A stretch of DNA of 64,000 bases, from positions 3,874,001 through 3,938,000 of the forward strand of contig WPIO01000029.1 in the NCBI GenBank assembly GCA_009760855.2. The letters run 5' to 3'. This DNA comes from Cristatella mucedo. Lineage: Eukaryota > Bryozoa > Phylactolaemata > Cristatellidae. The notes under the pieces are model-generated. The model worked only from the letters and a program-made list of their open reading frames with translations, had not been told where the DNA came from and did no database searches. Position 1 is the stretch's first letter, and the number at the start of each line of letters is the position of its first letter. Shown one piece after another: positions 60,301-62,690 of this stretch. Position numbers and translations under genes: made by a program.

Positions 60301-61001
60301 CTAGCATAAGTCATGTTGTAAATTCTTGTATTTGTTAGTATGTGCAATTAGTGGACTTGGATCATGTAAAGATTGTTGATAAGTACCTGCTACTTGCTTA
60401 AGTACTGAAGAATTGAGTTATAACTGCATCTCACATGGACATTGTTGGTTTTTATTCAATATTAAGGATTCCCTAGAGGATTTCGCGGCGGACGTGGTGG
60501 GAGGATGAACTTCATTCCTAATCAGCGACCACCTATGACAATACCGCCACGTGGCGGTGGACCGCCCAGGATTGGTAATATGGGTGGAGGCAATAACCTA
60601 CCGATTGGTGGTACCGGAAGTCTTCTGAAGCCTTACTTTTCTAACCCTCGCTTTAACCGTGGAGGAGGGACTCCAGCGTGAGTAAACATATTCATAATTT
60701 TATACAAATGCAATTATTATGTACCGTGTTACAATGCCCTTGCCTTTACAGATCGTTCAACAAGAATGATCGCAGAAGTTTCTCACCTCCGCAGCAGAAG
60801 ACAAACCGCAGCGATCGCCGAGGGGACACTCGTGACCGATTTGCCAAGCCCCGAGGTCGTGGAGGTCATTACATGCCAGGGCCCTTCAGAGACAGGGATG
60901 CAATGCTCATGCCTCCACCGGTCCGCTCTCGCGATCGCCTGGATAAGATGGATGCTCGGGGCCCTGATCGCAGCAAACACCATCGCTCCTACACGAAGTA
61001 A
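13318..61001 (+). CDS. VIRMA: VIRMA / virilizer-like m6A methyltransferase-associated protein, complete, 35 coding exons, 2127 aa
   Basis: Scaffold subunit of the nuclear m6A writer complex; in the family it binds WTAP and HAKAI and guides METTL3/METTL14. Coding exons are listed separately. All 34 junctions are GT..AG and phase-consistent, and the exons sum to 6384 nt. Domains: N-terminal VIR_N-like domain (about 9-130, with LLFFDTF, EVRIIP, GWYSAVTLAVYG); nine prolines at 140-148; a short acidic stretch (about 300-340); a long helical-repeat core (about 430-1790) with LLSELLPLPLP (1174-1184), WSMHL (1220-1224), SILQSLCD and LAEHDYG; the invariant block NTSRPPSMHVDDFV (1885-1898); and an RGG-rich tail ending RSYTK. 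It is longer than human VIRMA (1812 aa, from memory) because of two Ala/Ser-rich insertions (about 1288-1386 and 1610-1660). The acidic region is much shorter than in human. The divergent neighbour is GALNS. No other family fits. Confidence 0.96.
14032..14140 (+). mobile_element. SINE family B fragment in VIRMA intron 1
   Basis: From the B-box-like segment (ggttcttcgaatcctgcagt) through gatcgtttattgcccactgc and aaggctcttctgcc, shared with copies at 5864, 49421 and 54810. The tRNA-like 5' half is missing. Confidence 0.68.
15105..15790 (+). mobile_element. Decayed LINE (reverse transcriptase C-terminal region) in VIRMA intron 1
   Basis: Traces of the LINE ORF2 in plus orientation: MANNFLKLTDDKTNCIV, the post-RT helix typical of the family (WM..N.L.LN..KTE), then LEDLT and a weak copy of the HITPLL / PAYLSDL / PKVWSWY region. 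Many frameshifts; clearly dead. Confidence 0.55.
15960..16115. mobile_element. Short LINE/SINE 3' tail fragments
   Basis: At 15968-16010 there is an inverted tail-like piece (acatttgtatggcacctta), and at 16065-16115 a direct one (gcccggatagagatttggtt, then ctcttagtgtgctatgcaaa). Both are remnants of the LINE/SINE 3' end motif. Confidence 0.5.
16306..16354. repeat. Stem-loop, 21-bp arms with two mismatches
   Basis: 16306-16326 pairs with 16334-16354 (core gcaccactaac with gttagtggtgc), with a 7-base loop. It lies in VIRMA intron 1, on the transcribed strand. It may be the end product of a foldback element or a structured intronic RNA. Confidence 0.6.
17617..17643. repeat. (GT)n microsatellite
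   Basis: Thirteen or so GT units in VIRMA intron 1, about 150 bp upstream of exon 2. Confidence 0.9.
17795..17907 (+). CDS. VIRMA: VIRMA exon 2 (residues 23-60)
   Basis: Begins after TGTGCTTACAG. It encodes ELNLDLIQFPKPVCISEVRI then IPLGYRLEVKVPGGVRLG, aligning with human DVVRFPCVVYINEVRVIPPG. The donor is GTAAGG. Confidence 0.93.
17996..18082 (+). CDS. VIRMA: VIRMA exon 3 (residues 60-89)
   Basis: Starts after TTTTCTGTAG. It encodes ATNPSAFKLEVYANNLGRPR then AATFQKIGQ, matching human TSPHTFQLDLFFNNVSKPSA. The donor is GTAAGT. Confidence 0.92.
19230..19355 (-). mobile_element. SINE family A, VIRMA intron 3
   Basis: Minus-strand copy with tail (agattaagtgctcttggggc), a B-box region (aggctccagcc) and a shortened tRNA-like head ending at ctggtttggcccagaggtcc. 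Confidence 0.65.
20367..20958 (-). mobile_element. LINE, 5'-truncated copy with (AAT)n tail, VIRMA intron 3
   Basis: The (AAT)n tract at 20367-20409 is the element's tail on the minus strand. It is followed by the terminal motif and about 550 bp matching the copies at 7224 and 55159 ([17 protein letters not shown] region), with scattered substitutions. Truncated near 20958. Confidence 0.82.
21952..22178 (+). CDS. VIRMA: VIRMA exon 4 (residues 89-165): end of N-domain and poly-Pro
   Basis: Acceptor TTTGCCACTAG, donor GTAAGC. It encodes GLAIKGWYSAVTLAVYGTVS (human GLVLRGWYNCLTLAIYGSVD), then SSS and nine Pro codons followed by LLLQPPTPT. Placement of the poly-Pro directly after the N-terminal domain is the human arrangement. 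Confidence 0.95.
22287..22438 (+). CDS. VIRMA: VIRMA exon 5 (residues 165-215)
   Basis: Low-complexity linker (EEVQTSVAQWVEGLPQAAGV ... SSRAGSALTATTVQVE). Little similarity to human is expected here. It is supported by flanking sites (TTTTACAG / GTACGA) and by phase continuity with exons 4 and 6. An alternative donor at 22389 (GTAAGC) would change the frame. Confidence 0.75.
22879..23074 (+). CDS. VIRMA: VIRMA exon 6 (residues 216-281)
   Basis: Charged linker (DSFKKEREESKNSVDSTVQE ... KRSRSASPPGFERDNEAG) with an SR-like patch and basic KRQ stretch, possibly a nuclear localisation signal. Acceptor AACATAG, donor GTATGA. Confidence 0.85.
23075..25901 (+). other. VIRMA intron 6
   Basis: 2.8 kb. 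The only repeat recognised is the (ACATT)n-tailed element at 25255-25497. A GC-rich pyrimidine tract (ccctcccctcccctccctcc, 23254-23273) and a purine tract near 24265 are present. No exon-like sequence was found. Confidence 0.6.
25255..25497 (+). mobile_element. Retroelement family C, (ATTAC)n tail
   Basis: Shares about 240 bp with the inverted copy at 33704-33960 (cactacctcaactgctctc, cgtgagacgaagtctgttgg, cacccacacggtctttatga). It ends in tandem ATTAC units at 25473-25496. A pentanucleotide tail is typical of some non-LTR elements; the family was not identified. Confidence 0.65.
25902..26077 (+). CDS. VIRMA: VIRMA exon 7 (residues 281-339): acidic region
   Basis: Encodes DQDQEEMDSEEELLAEDIIT, the counterpart of the very long Glu/Asp stretch in human VIRMA but much shorter. 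Acceptor GTGTTGTAG, donor GTAAGT. Confidence 0.9.
26274..26369 (+). CDS. VIRMA: VIRMA exon 8 (residues 340-371)
   Basis: Encodes GYLDFEGAADDGWNFPVVSF then NPYQCDLSPLC, aligning with human NFDVEYTPEDLASVPPMTYD and PYDRELVPL. The donor GTAGGT at 26370 was chosen over two nearby GTs because it keeps phase with exon 9 and gives LCSFYSPV. Confidence 0.85.
26370..27398 (+). other. VIRMA intron 8
   Basis: 1.0 kb. A tRNA-like head of a SINE A is discernible on the minus strand at 27136-27190 (ctctggtttggcccaggagt then a diverged middle to cgaccaaggtcgtgacctc). Nothing else is recognised. Confidence 0.5.
27399..27532 (+). CDS. VIRMA: VIRMA exon 9 (residues 372-416)
   Basis: Encodes SFYSPVLTQYQLEKQRLSDE ... 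KIVDVVEAFQHAEHFSK, matching human YFSCPYKTTFEIEISRM and the helix after it. Acceptor TTTGGATAG, donor GTGAGC. Confidence 0.92.
27673..27752 (+). CDS. VIRMA: VIRMA exon 10 (residues 416-443)
   Basis: Encodes KWIEAVEALPSLLPSGLPFL, matching human KWVTALEEIPSLIIKGLSYL. Acceptor CTTGCAG, donor GTAAGC. Confidence 0.95.
27939..28102 (+). CDS. VIRMA: VIRMA exon 11 (residues 443-497)
   Basis: Encodes LVDWTVEGLDLSRAMQQPDA then FKVRQLKMGIRMAAALFSC, matching human LVDWTMQALNLQVALRQPIA and NVRQLKAGTKLVSSLAECG. The donor GTATTT is weak but frame-consistent. Confidence 0.93.
28103..29109 (+). other. VIRMA intron 11
   Basis: 1.0 kb. It contains a LINE 3' tail on the minus strand at 28466-28535 (an AAT-rich run then ctccaaagagaaccacatct). 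No other feature is recognised. Confidence 0.55.
28466..28535 (-). mobile_element. LINE 3' tail fragment
   Basis: A short (AAT)n run followed by a diverged copy of the terminal motif (agagaaccacatctctttct, then aggcac). Only the tail is present. Confidence 0.6.
29110..29340 (+). CDS. VIRMA: VIRMA exon 12 (residues 498-574)
   Basis: Encodes GVLERLIDLLTADCMSSSIK and RATCYQRLLDLILEKQ, matching human GLFELLFADHVSSSLK and YQKLLELILLDQ. Acceptor ATGGCAG, donor GTAACA. Confidence 0.95.
29450..29560 (+). mobile_element. SINE family A fragment, VIRMA intron 12
   Basis: A truncated head (ggttagtatgctggcctttg) is followed by a B-box-like gggctcgagccc, then tgaagcgcctggatagagat and an AT-rich end. It lies 110 bp after exon 12. 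Confidence 0.68.
29752..30136 (+). mobile_element. LINE, 5'-truncated copy in VIRMA intron 12
   Basis: Plus orientation, from the [14 protein letters not shown]-equivalent (diverged) to the terminal motif (gcgcctagaaagagattgag) and a (TTA)n tail at 30120-30136. More diverged than the copies at 7224 and 42067. Confidence 0.78.
30137..31536 (+). other. Rest of VIRMA intron 12, no feature seen
   Basis: 1.4 kb of unique-looking, moderately AT-rich sequence with no recognised repeat, exon or RNA gene. Confidence 0.5.
31537..31625 (+). CDS. VIRMA: VIRMA exon 13 (residues 575-604)
   Basis: Encodes IARTTVSISALLQKVHAFDL then LVKLQDTVKR, matching human TVRVVTAGSAILQKCHFYEV. Acceptor TTGTTGCAG, donor GTAATT. 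Confidence 0.93.
31733..32039 (+). CDS. VIRMA: VIRMA exon 14 (residues 604-706)
   Basis: An acidic/Ala-rich linker (DDPTTDEEHEPASGAAVGTA) is followed by helix-rich sequence LISDRILESDADVIISCLNE, counterpart of human NISEGEIERLINLLEEVFHL. The linker has been hard to align in the family. Acceptor TGCTCCAG, donor GTAAGT. Confidence 0.92.
32247..32344 (+). CDS. VIRMA: VIRMA exon 15 (residues 707-739)
   Basis: Encodes AQPSRGLPLKTQFEVRYKPY then DPFQGVYRMFHSW/C, matching human QQPVKSFPTMARITGPPERD and DPYPVLFRYLHS. Acceptor TTTGTAG, donor GTGAGT. Confidence 0.93.
32520..33420 (-). mobile_element. LINE relic with apurinic endonuclease region
   Basis: The minus strand shows the signature after the endonuclease domain: GHTLDQIFSYN then FYTSDHMWISFSL (family GHTLDLVFT ... 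SDHxxVxF). Upstream it has LVDLNIQLDDP (family GDFNIHVDDP) and, near 33180-33340, a decayed N-terminal part. Stops and frameshifts are frequent. This is the only copy in the window that covers the endonuclease part rather than the 3' end. Confidence 0.65.
33704..33960 (-). mobile_element. Retroelement family C, inverted copy
   Basis: Minus-strand copy of the element at 25255-25497, starting with (TAATG)n at 33701-33721, the reverse complement of the ATTAC tail. By eye about 90% identical over the last 150 bp. Similarity may extend toward 33990. Confidence 0.65.
34811..34860. repeat. GATA/GGAT simple repeat
   Basis: An imperfect run of tagatggatggatggatagat-type units in VIRMA intron 15, about 215 bp before exon 16. 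Confidence 0.8.
35074..35254 (+). CDS. VIRMA: VIRMA exon 16 (residues 739-799)
   Basis: Encodes KLLEAIFVCLSSPMTSTHGG ... IRDFLSQLLKTQQGLLYLFH, matching human LELVTLLLSIPVTSAHPGVL and DVLKFLAQSQKGLLFFMS. Acceptor TTCATTCAG, donor GTAAGC. Confidence 0.95.
35406..35526 (+). CDS. VIRMA: VIRMA exon 17 (residues 800-840)
   Basis: Encodes DFEKDSSEAELNASQQLGLQ then LIHYLQALQFIDELKEYWDK. It corresponds to the human LWLQDSTQTLQCITELFSHF region. Acceptor CTGCAG, donor GTATTA. A (CT)n tract lies in the next intron. Confidence 0.92.
35540..35585. repeat. (CT)n microsatellite in VIRMA intron 17
   Basis: About 22 CT units starting 14 bp after the donor of exon 17 on the transcribed strand. The intron is 161 bp, so the tract occupies more than a quarter of it. 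Confidence 0.92.
35688..35843 (+). CDS. VIRMA: VIRMA exon 18 (residues 840-892)
   Basis: Encodes GILHSLHIMTFTPLGKEAVV then LGYDYNLESLLAFISAT, matching human LLGTLHNLYLITFNPVGRSA and FSLEKNLQSLITLM. Acceptor TTTTTTTAG, donor GTGGGC. Confidence 0.95.
35944..36087 (+). CDS. VIRMA: VIRMA exon 19 (residues 892-940)
   Basis: Encodes ARYTAELLQLLMTYSENVDM then LQRFSGKLLDICSQ, matching human NYACILILVVVQSSSDVQML and ASLLKLCK. Acceptor TGCATAG, donor GTGACC. Confidence 0.93.
36637..36705 (+). mobile_element. LINE 3' tail fragment, VIRMA intron 19
   Basis: Consists of the terminal motif (gtaaagttcctagaaagaga then ttcagttctccgagggtgct) and a short (ATT)n tail. No coding part remains. The rest of intron 19 (36088-36909) shows nothing recognisable. 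Confidence 0.7.
36910..37116 (+). CDS. VIRMA: VIRMA exon 20 (residues 940-1009)
   Basis: Encodes IQEWLQPLKEISVLGYESLP ... ALVTTLRLLRHLAVPPE, matching human LGKWLEPLKNLRFEINCIPN and GLTTALRVLCNVACPPP. Acceptor GTGAGTAG, donor GTATGT. Confidence 0.95.
37484..38375 (-). mobile_element. LINE, older copy in VIRMA intron 20
   Basis: Minus strand, with (AAT)n-like tail at 37484-37500, the terminal motif and about 850 bp upstream. It includes SVQNSAVRLVWCKLRSCHTI (family [17 protein letters not shown]) and, at 38180-38240, the SDLSLDDHISST region. The reading frame is broken. Confidence 0.75.
38713..38795 (+). CDS. VIRMA: VIRMA exon 21 (residues 1009-1036)
   Basis: Encodes TVELKYKYATVELFSADCLA then VLINILQ, matching human LKWNLAVIQLFSAEGMDTFI. 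Acceptor TTTTATAG, donor GTAGGT. Confidence 0.94.
39069..39220 (-). mobile_element. SINE family A next to VIRMA exon 22
   Basis: Minus-strand copy ending 45 bp before exon 22. It has the tail, a B-box region (gggctcgagcc) and the tRNA-like head (ctggttaggcctagttgcta), with a small insertion in the head. Confidence 0.72.
39266..39511 (+). CDS. VIRMA: VIRMA exon 22 (residues 1037-1118)
   Basis: Encodes KLADKQLRTWQRGVPDRHAY ... CLAALFSVYTVMCSLPPGGV, aligned with human KLNSILTQPWRLHVNMGTTL and VTLHMLLCSIPLSGR. Acceptor TTCTTTAG, donor GTAATT. Confidence 0.94.
39512..41342 (+). other. VIRMA intron 22
   Basis: 1.8 kb. It contains the LINE at 39788-40215. The remainder shows no recognised feature. 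Confidence 0.55.
39788..40215 (-). mobile_element. LINE, older copy in VIRMA intron 22
   Basis: An AAT-rich tail at 39788-39812 is followed by the terminal motif (gcaccctcagagaactgaat) and about 370 bp of diverged 3' UTR and ORF2 end in minus orientation. Confidence 0.72.
41343..41421 (+). CDS. VIRMA: VIRMA exon 23 (residues 1119-1145)
   Basis: Encodes IQVNIVETLIAFTQAPPSSG then ISDRDE, matching human IQNDIIDILLTFTQGVNEKL. Acceptor CTTTACAG, donor GTAAGT. Confidence 0.94.
41508..41795 (+). CDS. VIRMA: VIRMA exon 24 (residues 1145-1241): most conserved core exon
   Basis: Contains TFLGGLMLLSELLPLPLP and CRRQWSMHLQPLGPSIDAIL, both nearly identical to human (FFSGLILLSELLPLPLP, KLWSMHLHVQAKLLQEIV). 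Acceptor GTTATAG, donor GTATGT. Confidence 0.97.
42067..42425 (+). mobile_element. LINE, young 5'-truncated copy in VIRMA intron 24
   Basis: Plus orientation, starting at the [20 protein letters not shown] codons and ending with the terminal motif and an (ATT)n tail. Appears identical to the 3' end of the copy at 7224-7997 (reverse complement) over about 360 bp. Target-site duplications are not convincing. Confidence 0.85.
43140..44900 (-). mobile_element. LINE relic including reverse transcriptase fingers/palm, VIRMA intron 24
   Basis: Minus strand. LVNISVVIGDVPSSLKKACV at 44656-44838 corresponds to the LINE RT entry region (NLSLxTGxVPxxLKxAxVxP). FHTEDTQL near 44270-44315 is a decayed YADDTQL active-site region. 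KIGSSTITPVPSTGSLGALF, LSLNEHITSIVKSVYFQLRN and IAKTRACLD follow at 43900-44130. It ends in an AAT-rich tail near 43145-43170. Several frameshifts; an older and slightly different subfamily from the copy at 55159. Confidence 0.7.
45761..45851 (+). CDS. VIRMA: VIRMA exon 25 (residues 1241-1271)
   Basis: Encodes GTSCLHLQHVLRRVCWQLCD then LSPGTAMLVCR, matching human GTTCQPIQHMLRRICVQLCD then LASPTALLIMR. Acceptor TTGTTTTAG, donor GTGAGT. Confidence 0.96.
46053..46123 (+). mobile_element. LINE 3' tail fragment, VIRMA intron 25
   Basis: Terminal motif (aatgtaaagcgcctagaaag then agattaagttctctgagggc) with (ATT)n tail at 46108-46123. It is close to the consensus but contains only about 70 bp. Confidence 0.78.
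46574..46728 (+). mobile_element. SINE family A, VIRMA intron 25
   Basis: Full-length copy. It has the head atgctgagctggcttaggcc, an A-box-like segment, a B-box-like gggcttgatcc, the shared body tagagattaagttctcttag and a (TTTA)n tail. Confidence 0.75.
46946..47377 (+). CDS. VIRMA: VIRMA exon 26 (residues 1271-1415): helix, Ala/Thr/Ser-rich insertion, helix
   Basis: The ends align with human (CLLDALFESMEAD; LISYLVCHPPAKAAILCMIK versus LLDALASHKACKLAILHLIN). In between lie about 100 residues rich in Ala, Thr, Ser and Pro (about 1288-1386) where human has roughly 15. The frame is fully open and both splice sites are good (CTGCAG / GTACGT), so it appears to be a real coding insertion. Confidence 0.92.
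47541..48240 (+). repeat. Unclassified dispersed repeat D, copy 1 (VIRMA intron 26)
   Basis: About 700 bp alignable by eye to 61362-62080. Shared blocks include cttgcccgaaaaattcacgc, aggtgcaaaagagtgtgaaa, tttctggcttctgtcatagt, ccaataaacaaa and gtatttgctggtttctcgcc. No coding potential, terminal repeat or simple tail was seen. Confidence 0.65.
48657..48768 (+). CDS. VIRMA: VIRMA exon 27 (residues 1415-1452)
   Basis: Encodes YDSKSDEKYQQLLPRLFAFL then NTVSERHTHAQAQEFIV, matching human GDERYAEIFQDLLALVRSPG then DSVIRQQCVEYVT. Acceptor CCTTGTAG, donor GTAAGC. Confidence 0.94.
49421..49562 (-). mobile_element. SINE family B, VIRMA intron 27
   Basis: Minus-strand copy. The tRNA-like head starts ggcacactaggtaaggtggt, with B-box gtgggttcgattcc, followed by gcgatcctttatcgccactg and aaggctcttctgtcgctata. 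It is the best preserved copy of this family in the window. Confidence 0.75.
50030..50302. mobile_element. Possible MITE-like element
   Basis: A roughly 270-bp G-rich segment is bounded by imperfect inverted ends: ggcagagccaggattttc at the left and, on the reverse strand of the right end, ggtagagctagaggagg. No coding capacity. Assignment rests on the terminal similarity only. Confidence 0.35.
50921..50956. repeat. Perfect palindrome, 15-bp arms, 6-base centre
   Basis: 50921-50935 (gttttggcaagcacg) is the exact reverse complement of 50942-50956; the centre is gcagct. It lies 45 bp before a 20-bp minisatellite in VIRMA intron 27. Confidence 0.9.
51001..51171. repeat. 20-bp minisatellite
   Basis: Seven perfect tandem copies of agtcggtgtccctcagctgc from 51001, one variant (51141-51160) and one partial unit. 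The array is flanked by an 18-base direct repeat (ttttgcctgtggcaccta) at 50971 and 51182. There are no spacers, so it is not CRISPR-like. Confidence 0.95.
51234..51314. repeat. (CT)n microsatellite upstream of VIRMA exon 28
   Basis: About 40 CT units on the transcribed strand, ending 54 bp before exon 28. The tract could act as an extended polypyrimidine tract. Confidence 0.95.
51368..51702 (+). CDS. VIRMA: VIRMA exon 28 (residues 1453-1564)
   Basis: Starts after GCTTGCAG with SILQSLCDANISMLPP (human SILQSLCDQDIALILP). It continues through a Pro/Gln-rich linker to ALRTLVLLAEHDYGFSSIRT (human CVRTMMFLAEHDYGLFHLKS). The donor is GTAAGC. It lies 54 bp after a long (CT)n tract. GC content and codon use are noticeably GC-richer than in upstream exons. 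Confidence 0.95.
51867..52390 (+). CDS. VIRMA: VIRMA exon 29 (residues 1564-1739): longest exon, Ala-rich insertion
   Basis: Encodes SLYHLLTRINNTFSKDSSEC (human LHSLLKRVVSTFSKDTGE), an alanine-rich stretch (about 1610-1660), then LSSAELKKAVNW and HPLDDLEKLLAEF (human INAAELKQLLQSKE and NLFLELEKLVLEH). It ends before the donor GTAATT. The open reading on the opposite strand at 51783-52469 is a shadow of this GC-rich exon. Confidence 0.95.
52391..53564 (+). other. VIRMA intron 29, no mobile element recognised
   Basis: 1.2 kb. It contains a G homopolymer-like run at 53229-53242. A GC-rich open stretch at 52588-52700 was tested as an exon but hits a stop in the required phase. Confidence 0.55.
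53565..53731 (+). CDS. VIRMA: VIRMA exon 30 (residues 1739-1794)
   Basis: Encodes DVEASFLQEASLPLSEQFIR then VNAAFWLSNQDDLDLEDADE, matching human DVEPVLSAPESLQNLFNNRT and SMWFTPFQAEEIDTDLD. Acceptor CTTCATAG; donor GTAAGA. Confidence 0.93.
54810..54967 (+). mobile_element. SINE family B, VIRMA intron 30
   Basis: Starts ggccgtggctattagcttct. It has an A-box-like ttgataaggtgctcac, a B-box-like gtgggttcgagtac, then gcgatcctttattgctctct and aaggctcttctgccactaaa. It ends with gaggctgttgaatgaact, as the 5864 copy does. Confidence 0.72.
55065..55130 (+). mobile_element. LINE 3' tail fragment
   Basis: Terminal motif (gaagtgcttagaaagagatt then gagttatctgagagc) with (ATT)n tail, 30 bp upstream of and in opposite orientation to the LINE at 55159. 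Confidence 0.65.
55159..56110 (-). mobile_element. CR1/L2-like LINE, longest intact 3' copy, VIRMA intron 30
   Basis: The minus strand has an uninterrupted 234-codon frame (56107-55403) covering the C-terminal part of the LINE polyprotein. It includes [58 protein letters not shown] and [20 protein letters not shown]. These are followed by a 3' UTR, the terminal motif (aagcgcctagaaagagatta) and an (ATT)n tail at 55159-55186. The frame is open back to the 5' truncation near 56110. The RT domain itself is absent. Confidence 0.88.
56446..56700 (-). mobile_element. LINE, old 3' fragment, VIRMA intron 30
   Basis: AAT-rich tail at 56446-56456, a degraded terminal motif (agagaaaaatctctatttag then gcactta) and about 200 bp of 3' UTR / ORF2 end, strongly diverged. 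Confidence 0.6.
57311..57426 (+). CDS. VIRMA: VIRMA exon 31 (residues 1795-1833)
   Basis: Encodes VPCNFEEWCKQYFKDFDLEA then DIKADNEDLVKVKPKTKY, matching human VDLIELSEKCCSDFDLHSEL. Acceptor TTACTGTAG, donor GTATAG. Confidence 0.9.
57427..59309 (+). other. VIRMA intron 31
   Basis: 1.9 kb. Its middle (about 57765-58620) is a decayed Tc1-like transposon on the minus strand. A short (GT)n-like stretch lies at 57548-57580. Confidence 0.65.
57765..58620 (-). pseudogene. Tc1-like transposase relic
   Basis: On the minus strand, from 58600 down, it shows PISGRPRIDDRGDDPSLKLA and QEATGKAVSAGTVCWRL, the second helix-turn-helix with GRPR box of Tc1 transposases. It then has CFSASGGRLTT near 58130-58170 (family WGCFSASGxGxL), NLNPIKHLWDRLG near 57950-57985 (family DLNPIEHLWDxLG, holding a DDE-region motif) and KLIGSMLRKIEVIKNRG near 57775-57830 (the family C-terminal end). 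The blocks lie in different frames with stops, so the gene is dead. Terminal inverted repeats were not recognised. It sits antisense in VIRMA intron 31. Confidence 0.82.
59310..59616 (+). CDS. VIRMA: VIRMA exon 32 (residues 1833-1935): RG-rich and invariant SMHVDDFV block
   Basis: RG/GG-rich (GGQGGRRGPYVAPMRARPRG) then NTSRPPSMHVDDFV, which is identical to human over 14 residues. The end at donor GTACTG (59617) keeps phase with exon 33. Acceptor CTTTGCAG. Confidence 0.95.
59708..59825 (+). CDS. VIRMA: VIRMA exon 33 (residues 1936-1975)
   Basis: Encodes TNFLPPMMQDMPMLRGRGRG then FDRMRGRARFQTAPANFKPG. Acceptor TTTTCAG. The donor GTCTGT is non-consensus but is the only one that gives GFPRGFRGGRGG across the junction with exon 34. 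Confidence 0.82.
60467..60677 (+). CDS. VIRMA: VIRMA exon 34 (residues 1975-2045): RGG-rich
   Basis: Encodes FPRGFRGGRGGRMNFIPNQR, PPRGGGPPRIGNMGGGNN and a Phe/Arg-rich end. The acceptor (AATATTAAG) has only a weak pyrimidine tract, but the frame and RGG composition fit the VIRMA C-terminus. Donor GTGAGT. Confidence 0.87.
60752..61001 (+). CDS. VIRMA: VIRMA exon 35 (residues 2045-2127) and stop
   Basis: Acceptor CCTTTACAG. It encodes SFNKNDRRSFSPPQQKTNRS ... FAKPRGRGGHYMPGPFRDRD and ends SKHHRSYTK followed by TAA at 60999-61001, resembling the human end (HVRSFTR stop). The tail is arginine-rich and probably RNA-binding. Confidence 0.93.
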
Positions 61002-61262
61002 CTTTAATCGGCATCCTCTTCCCAGGAGCAATATTCGAATGGCATTCGACCCTCAGAGAGCACTGTGCAAGACACTGCCGTCCTGCACTGGCTGAGCGAA
61101 TACTGTAAGAATACTGTAATCAGACTCGAACTAACGTCAGCATAGCAGCAGCAATTGGAGAAGATTGTTGCTCAATCGGTAGCTCTCATCGTGTATCTGG
61201 CTCACTCACGTTCGACCATGTGAACATGCTGCATGACTGATGTTGAAAGCTATTCTTGGTGA

Positions 61263-61268
61263 AATATA
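61263..61268 (+). terminator. Possible VIRMA polyadenylation signal variant (AATATA)
   Basis: No AATAAA occurs in the first 800 bp after the VIRMA stop. The variant hexamer AATATA at 61263-61268 is followed by a GT-rich stretch (gtggagtattttcttgtctg). The first AATAAA (61834-61839) lies inside a dispersed repeat. Confidence 0.25.
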
Positions 61269-61361
61269 AGCATTGTGGAGTATTTTCTTGTCTGTCATTA
61301 TCATTTGCTGGCTTTGTGCTGCCTCGCAAGCATGCCTACTTCTCGTTGCAGCCGATGCATA

Positions 61362-62080
61362 GTGCTAGCCCGAAAAATGCACATACCCTGGTGGTCTAGA
61401 TATAAACTCAAGCGTTTCCATGTGTGTGTAGCAGTGTTCGCCAACACAATTTTGTGAGAACATATTGCCGGCATGAGCTAGCAATATTTGTAACAAATCG
61501 TGCGTGCTGCCACCTAATTTTGCTAATCTGGTGCAAAAACATGCAAAATGACTATTCTGTGCAGTATCTGTAGCATCTTTTGGCTTCTGGCATAGTTATA
61601 ACTTTTGAAGGATATTTTGGAGCACGGAGCACTGTGGAGTAAGATTTACTAGATGCACTGGCTATCCCCCTCTCTATCTTAATAACCACGTTGCACATTT
61701 TCTAGCAATCGTCAAGGATTAGAAGCTCGCTATGTTGAGCATCCGAAACCGCAGGCTTGACTTGGTTTGAAACGATGCGATACATTGATGCATCATACGG
61801 GTAAAATCACCCAGCAGCATTCTCTGATAAAGCAATAAACGAGTTCTTTTTTAACTAGCACTTAGATCTAACTCACTCTTTGCCAAATGCATTATTAAAT
61901 TGTACTACCGTTGCATAATCTCAATACAAACTTCTGTAGCAAGTTAAACGGTTTCGCAGCTTTTTTTTTTATCTGGAAATGTAATTGGCTGGTTTCTCTC
62001 TCTAACTGCACCACTAATTTCTTGCATAGTCTAGAACCATGGTCAGTGCATGTGCAAAACCAGATCATTGAGATACATTT
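61362..62080 (+). repeat. Unclassified dispersed repeat D, copy 2
   Basis: Aligns with 47541-48240: gctagcccgaaaaatgcaca, tctggtgcaaaaacatgcaa, cttttggcttctggcatagt, aagcaataaacgag and taattggctggtttctctct. Both copies keep an AATAAA in the same place. No terminal repeats or tail were seen. Confidence 0.65.
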
Positions 62081-62603
62081 ATCGACATGTGATTACTTGG
62101 CAACCCCCAAAATTCGTACTTCGTCATTTTCTGGTGGTGCTACCAAAAACTATACACCAACAGCAACTGTTTTCGATCCCAATTAAAACTGCCAAACAGT
62201 AAATTTTGCGTGTTTTAACACCTGATTGGTTAGCCAATATATTAGCATTCTCAATTTGCAACACTTATTGTTTGTTCATTTGAAGTAGTTTTTTGGCCTT
62301 TATTTTGTAGAGCTACCACGTGGGAGATTTGTGTTGATTCCCGGTGTTAGGCGATTTTTTGGTCCAACACTGTAGATCAGATTTTTCAGCATGTCATTGC
62401 CGACGTGTTAGCTGCTTGCTCTGCTCTGGTTTAAAAGTTGGTTTATCATAGCCACTGAGGCTTTTGTCTGTTTTCCGGTCTGAAAACTGAACTGTACTGT
62501 TGTGATCACACTGCTTCGAATTTACATTTGCTGTCTGGTGGCTGGATCTTTTTTCCTGCTGCCGATAACGGTACGACCGTTCCAGCATCCAACTTTGCTA
62601 CTG

Positions 62604-62690
62604 TTAACAACAATAATGATAATAATGCACTTGATAAAGCGCCCTCAGAGAACTTAATCTCTTTCTAGGCGCTTTACATTTATGCTACTT
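62604..62690 (-). mobile_element. LINE 3' tail fragment
   Basis: AAT-rich run (62608-62626) followed by the near-consensus terminal motif (gcgccctcagagaacttaat, then ctctttctaggcgctttaca). No ORF part is present. Confidence 0.78.
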
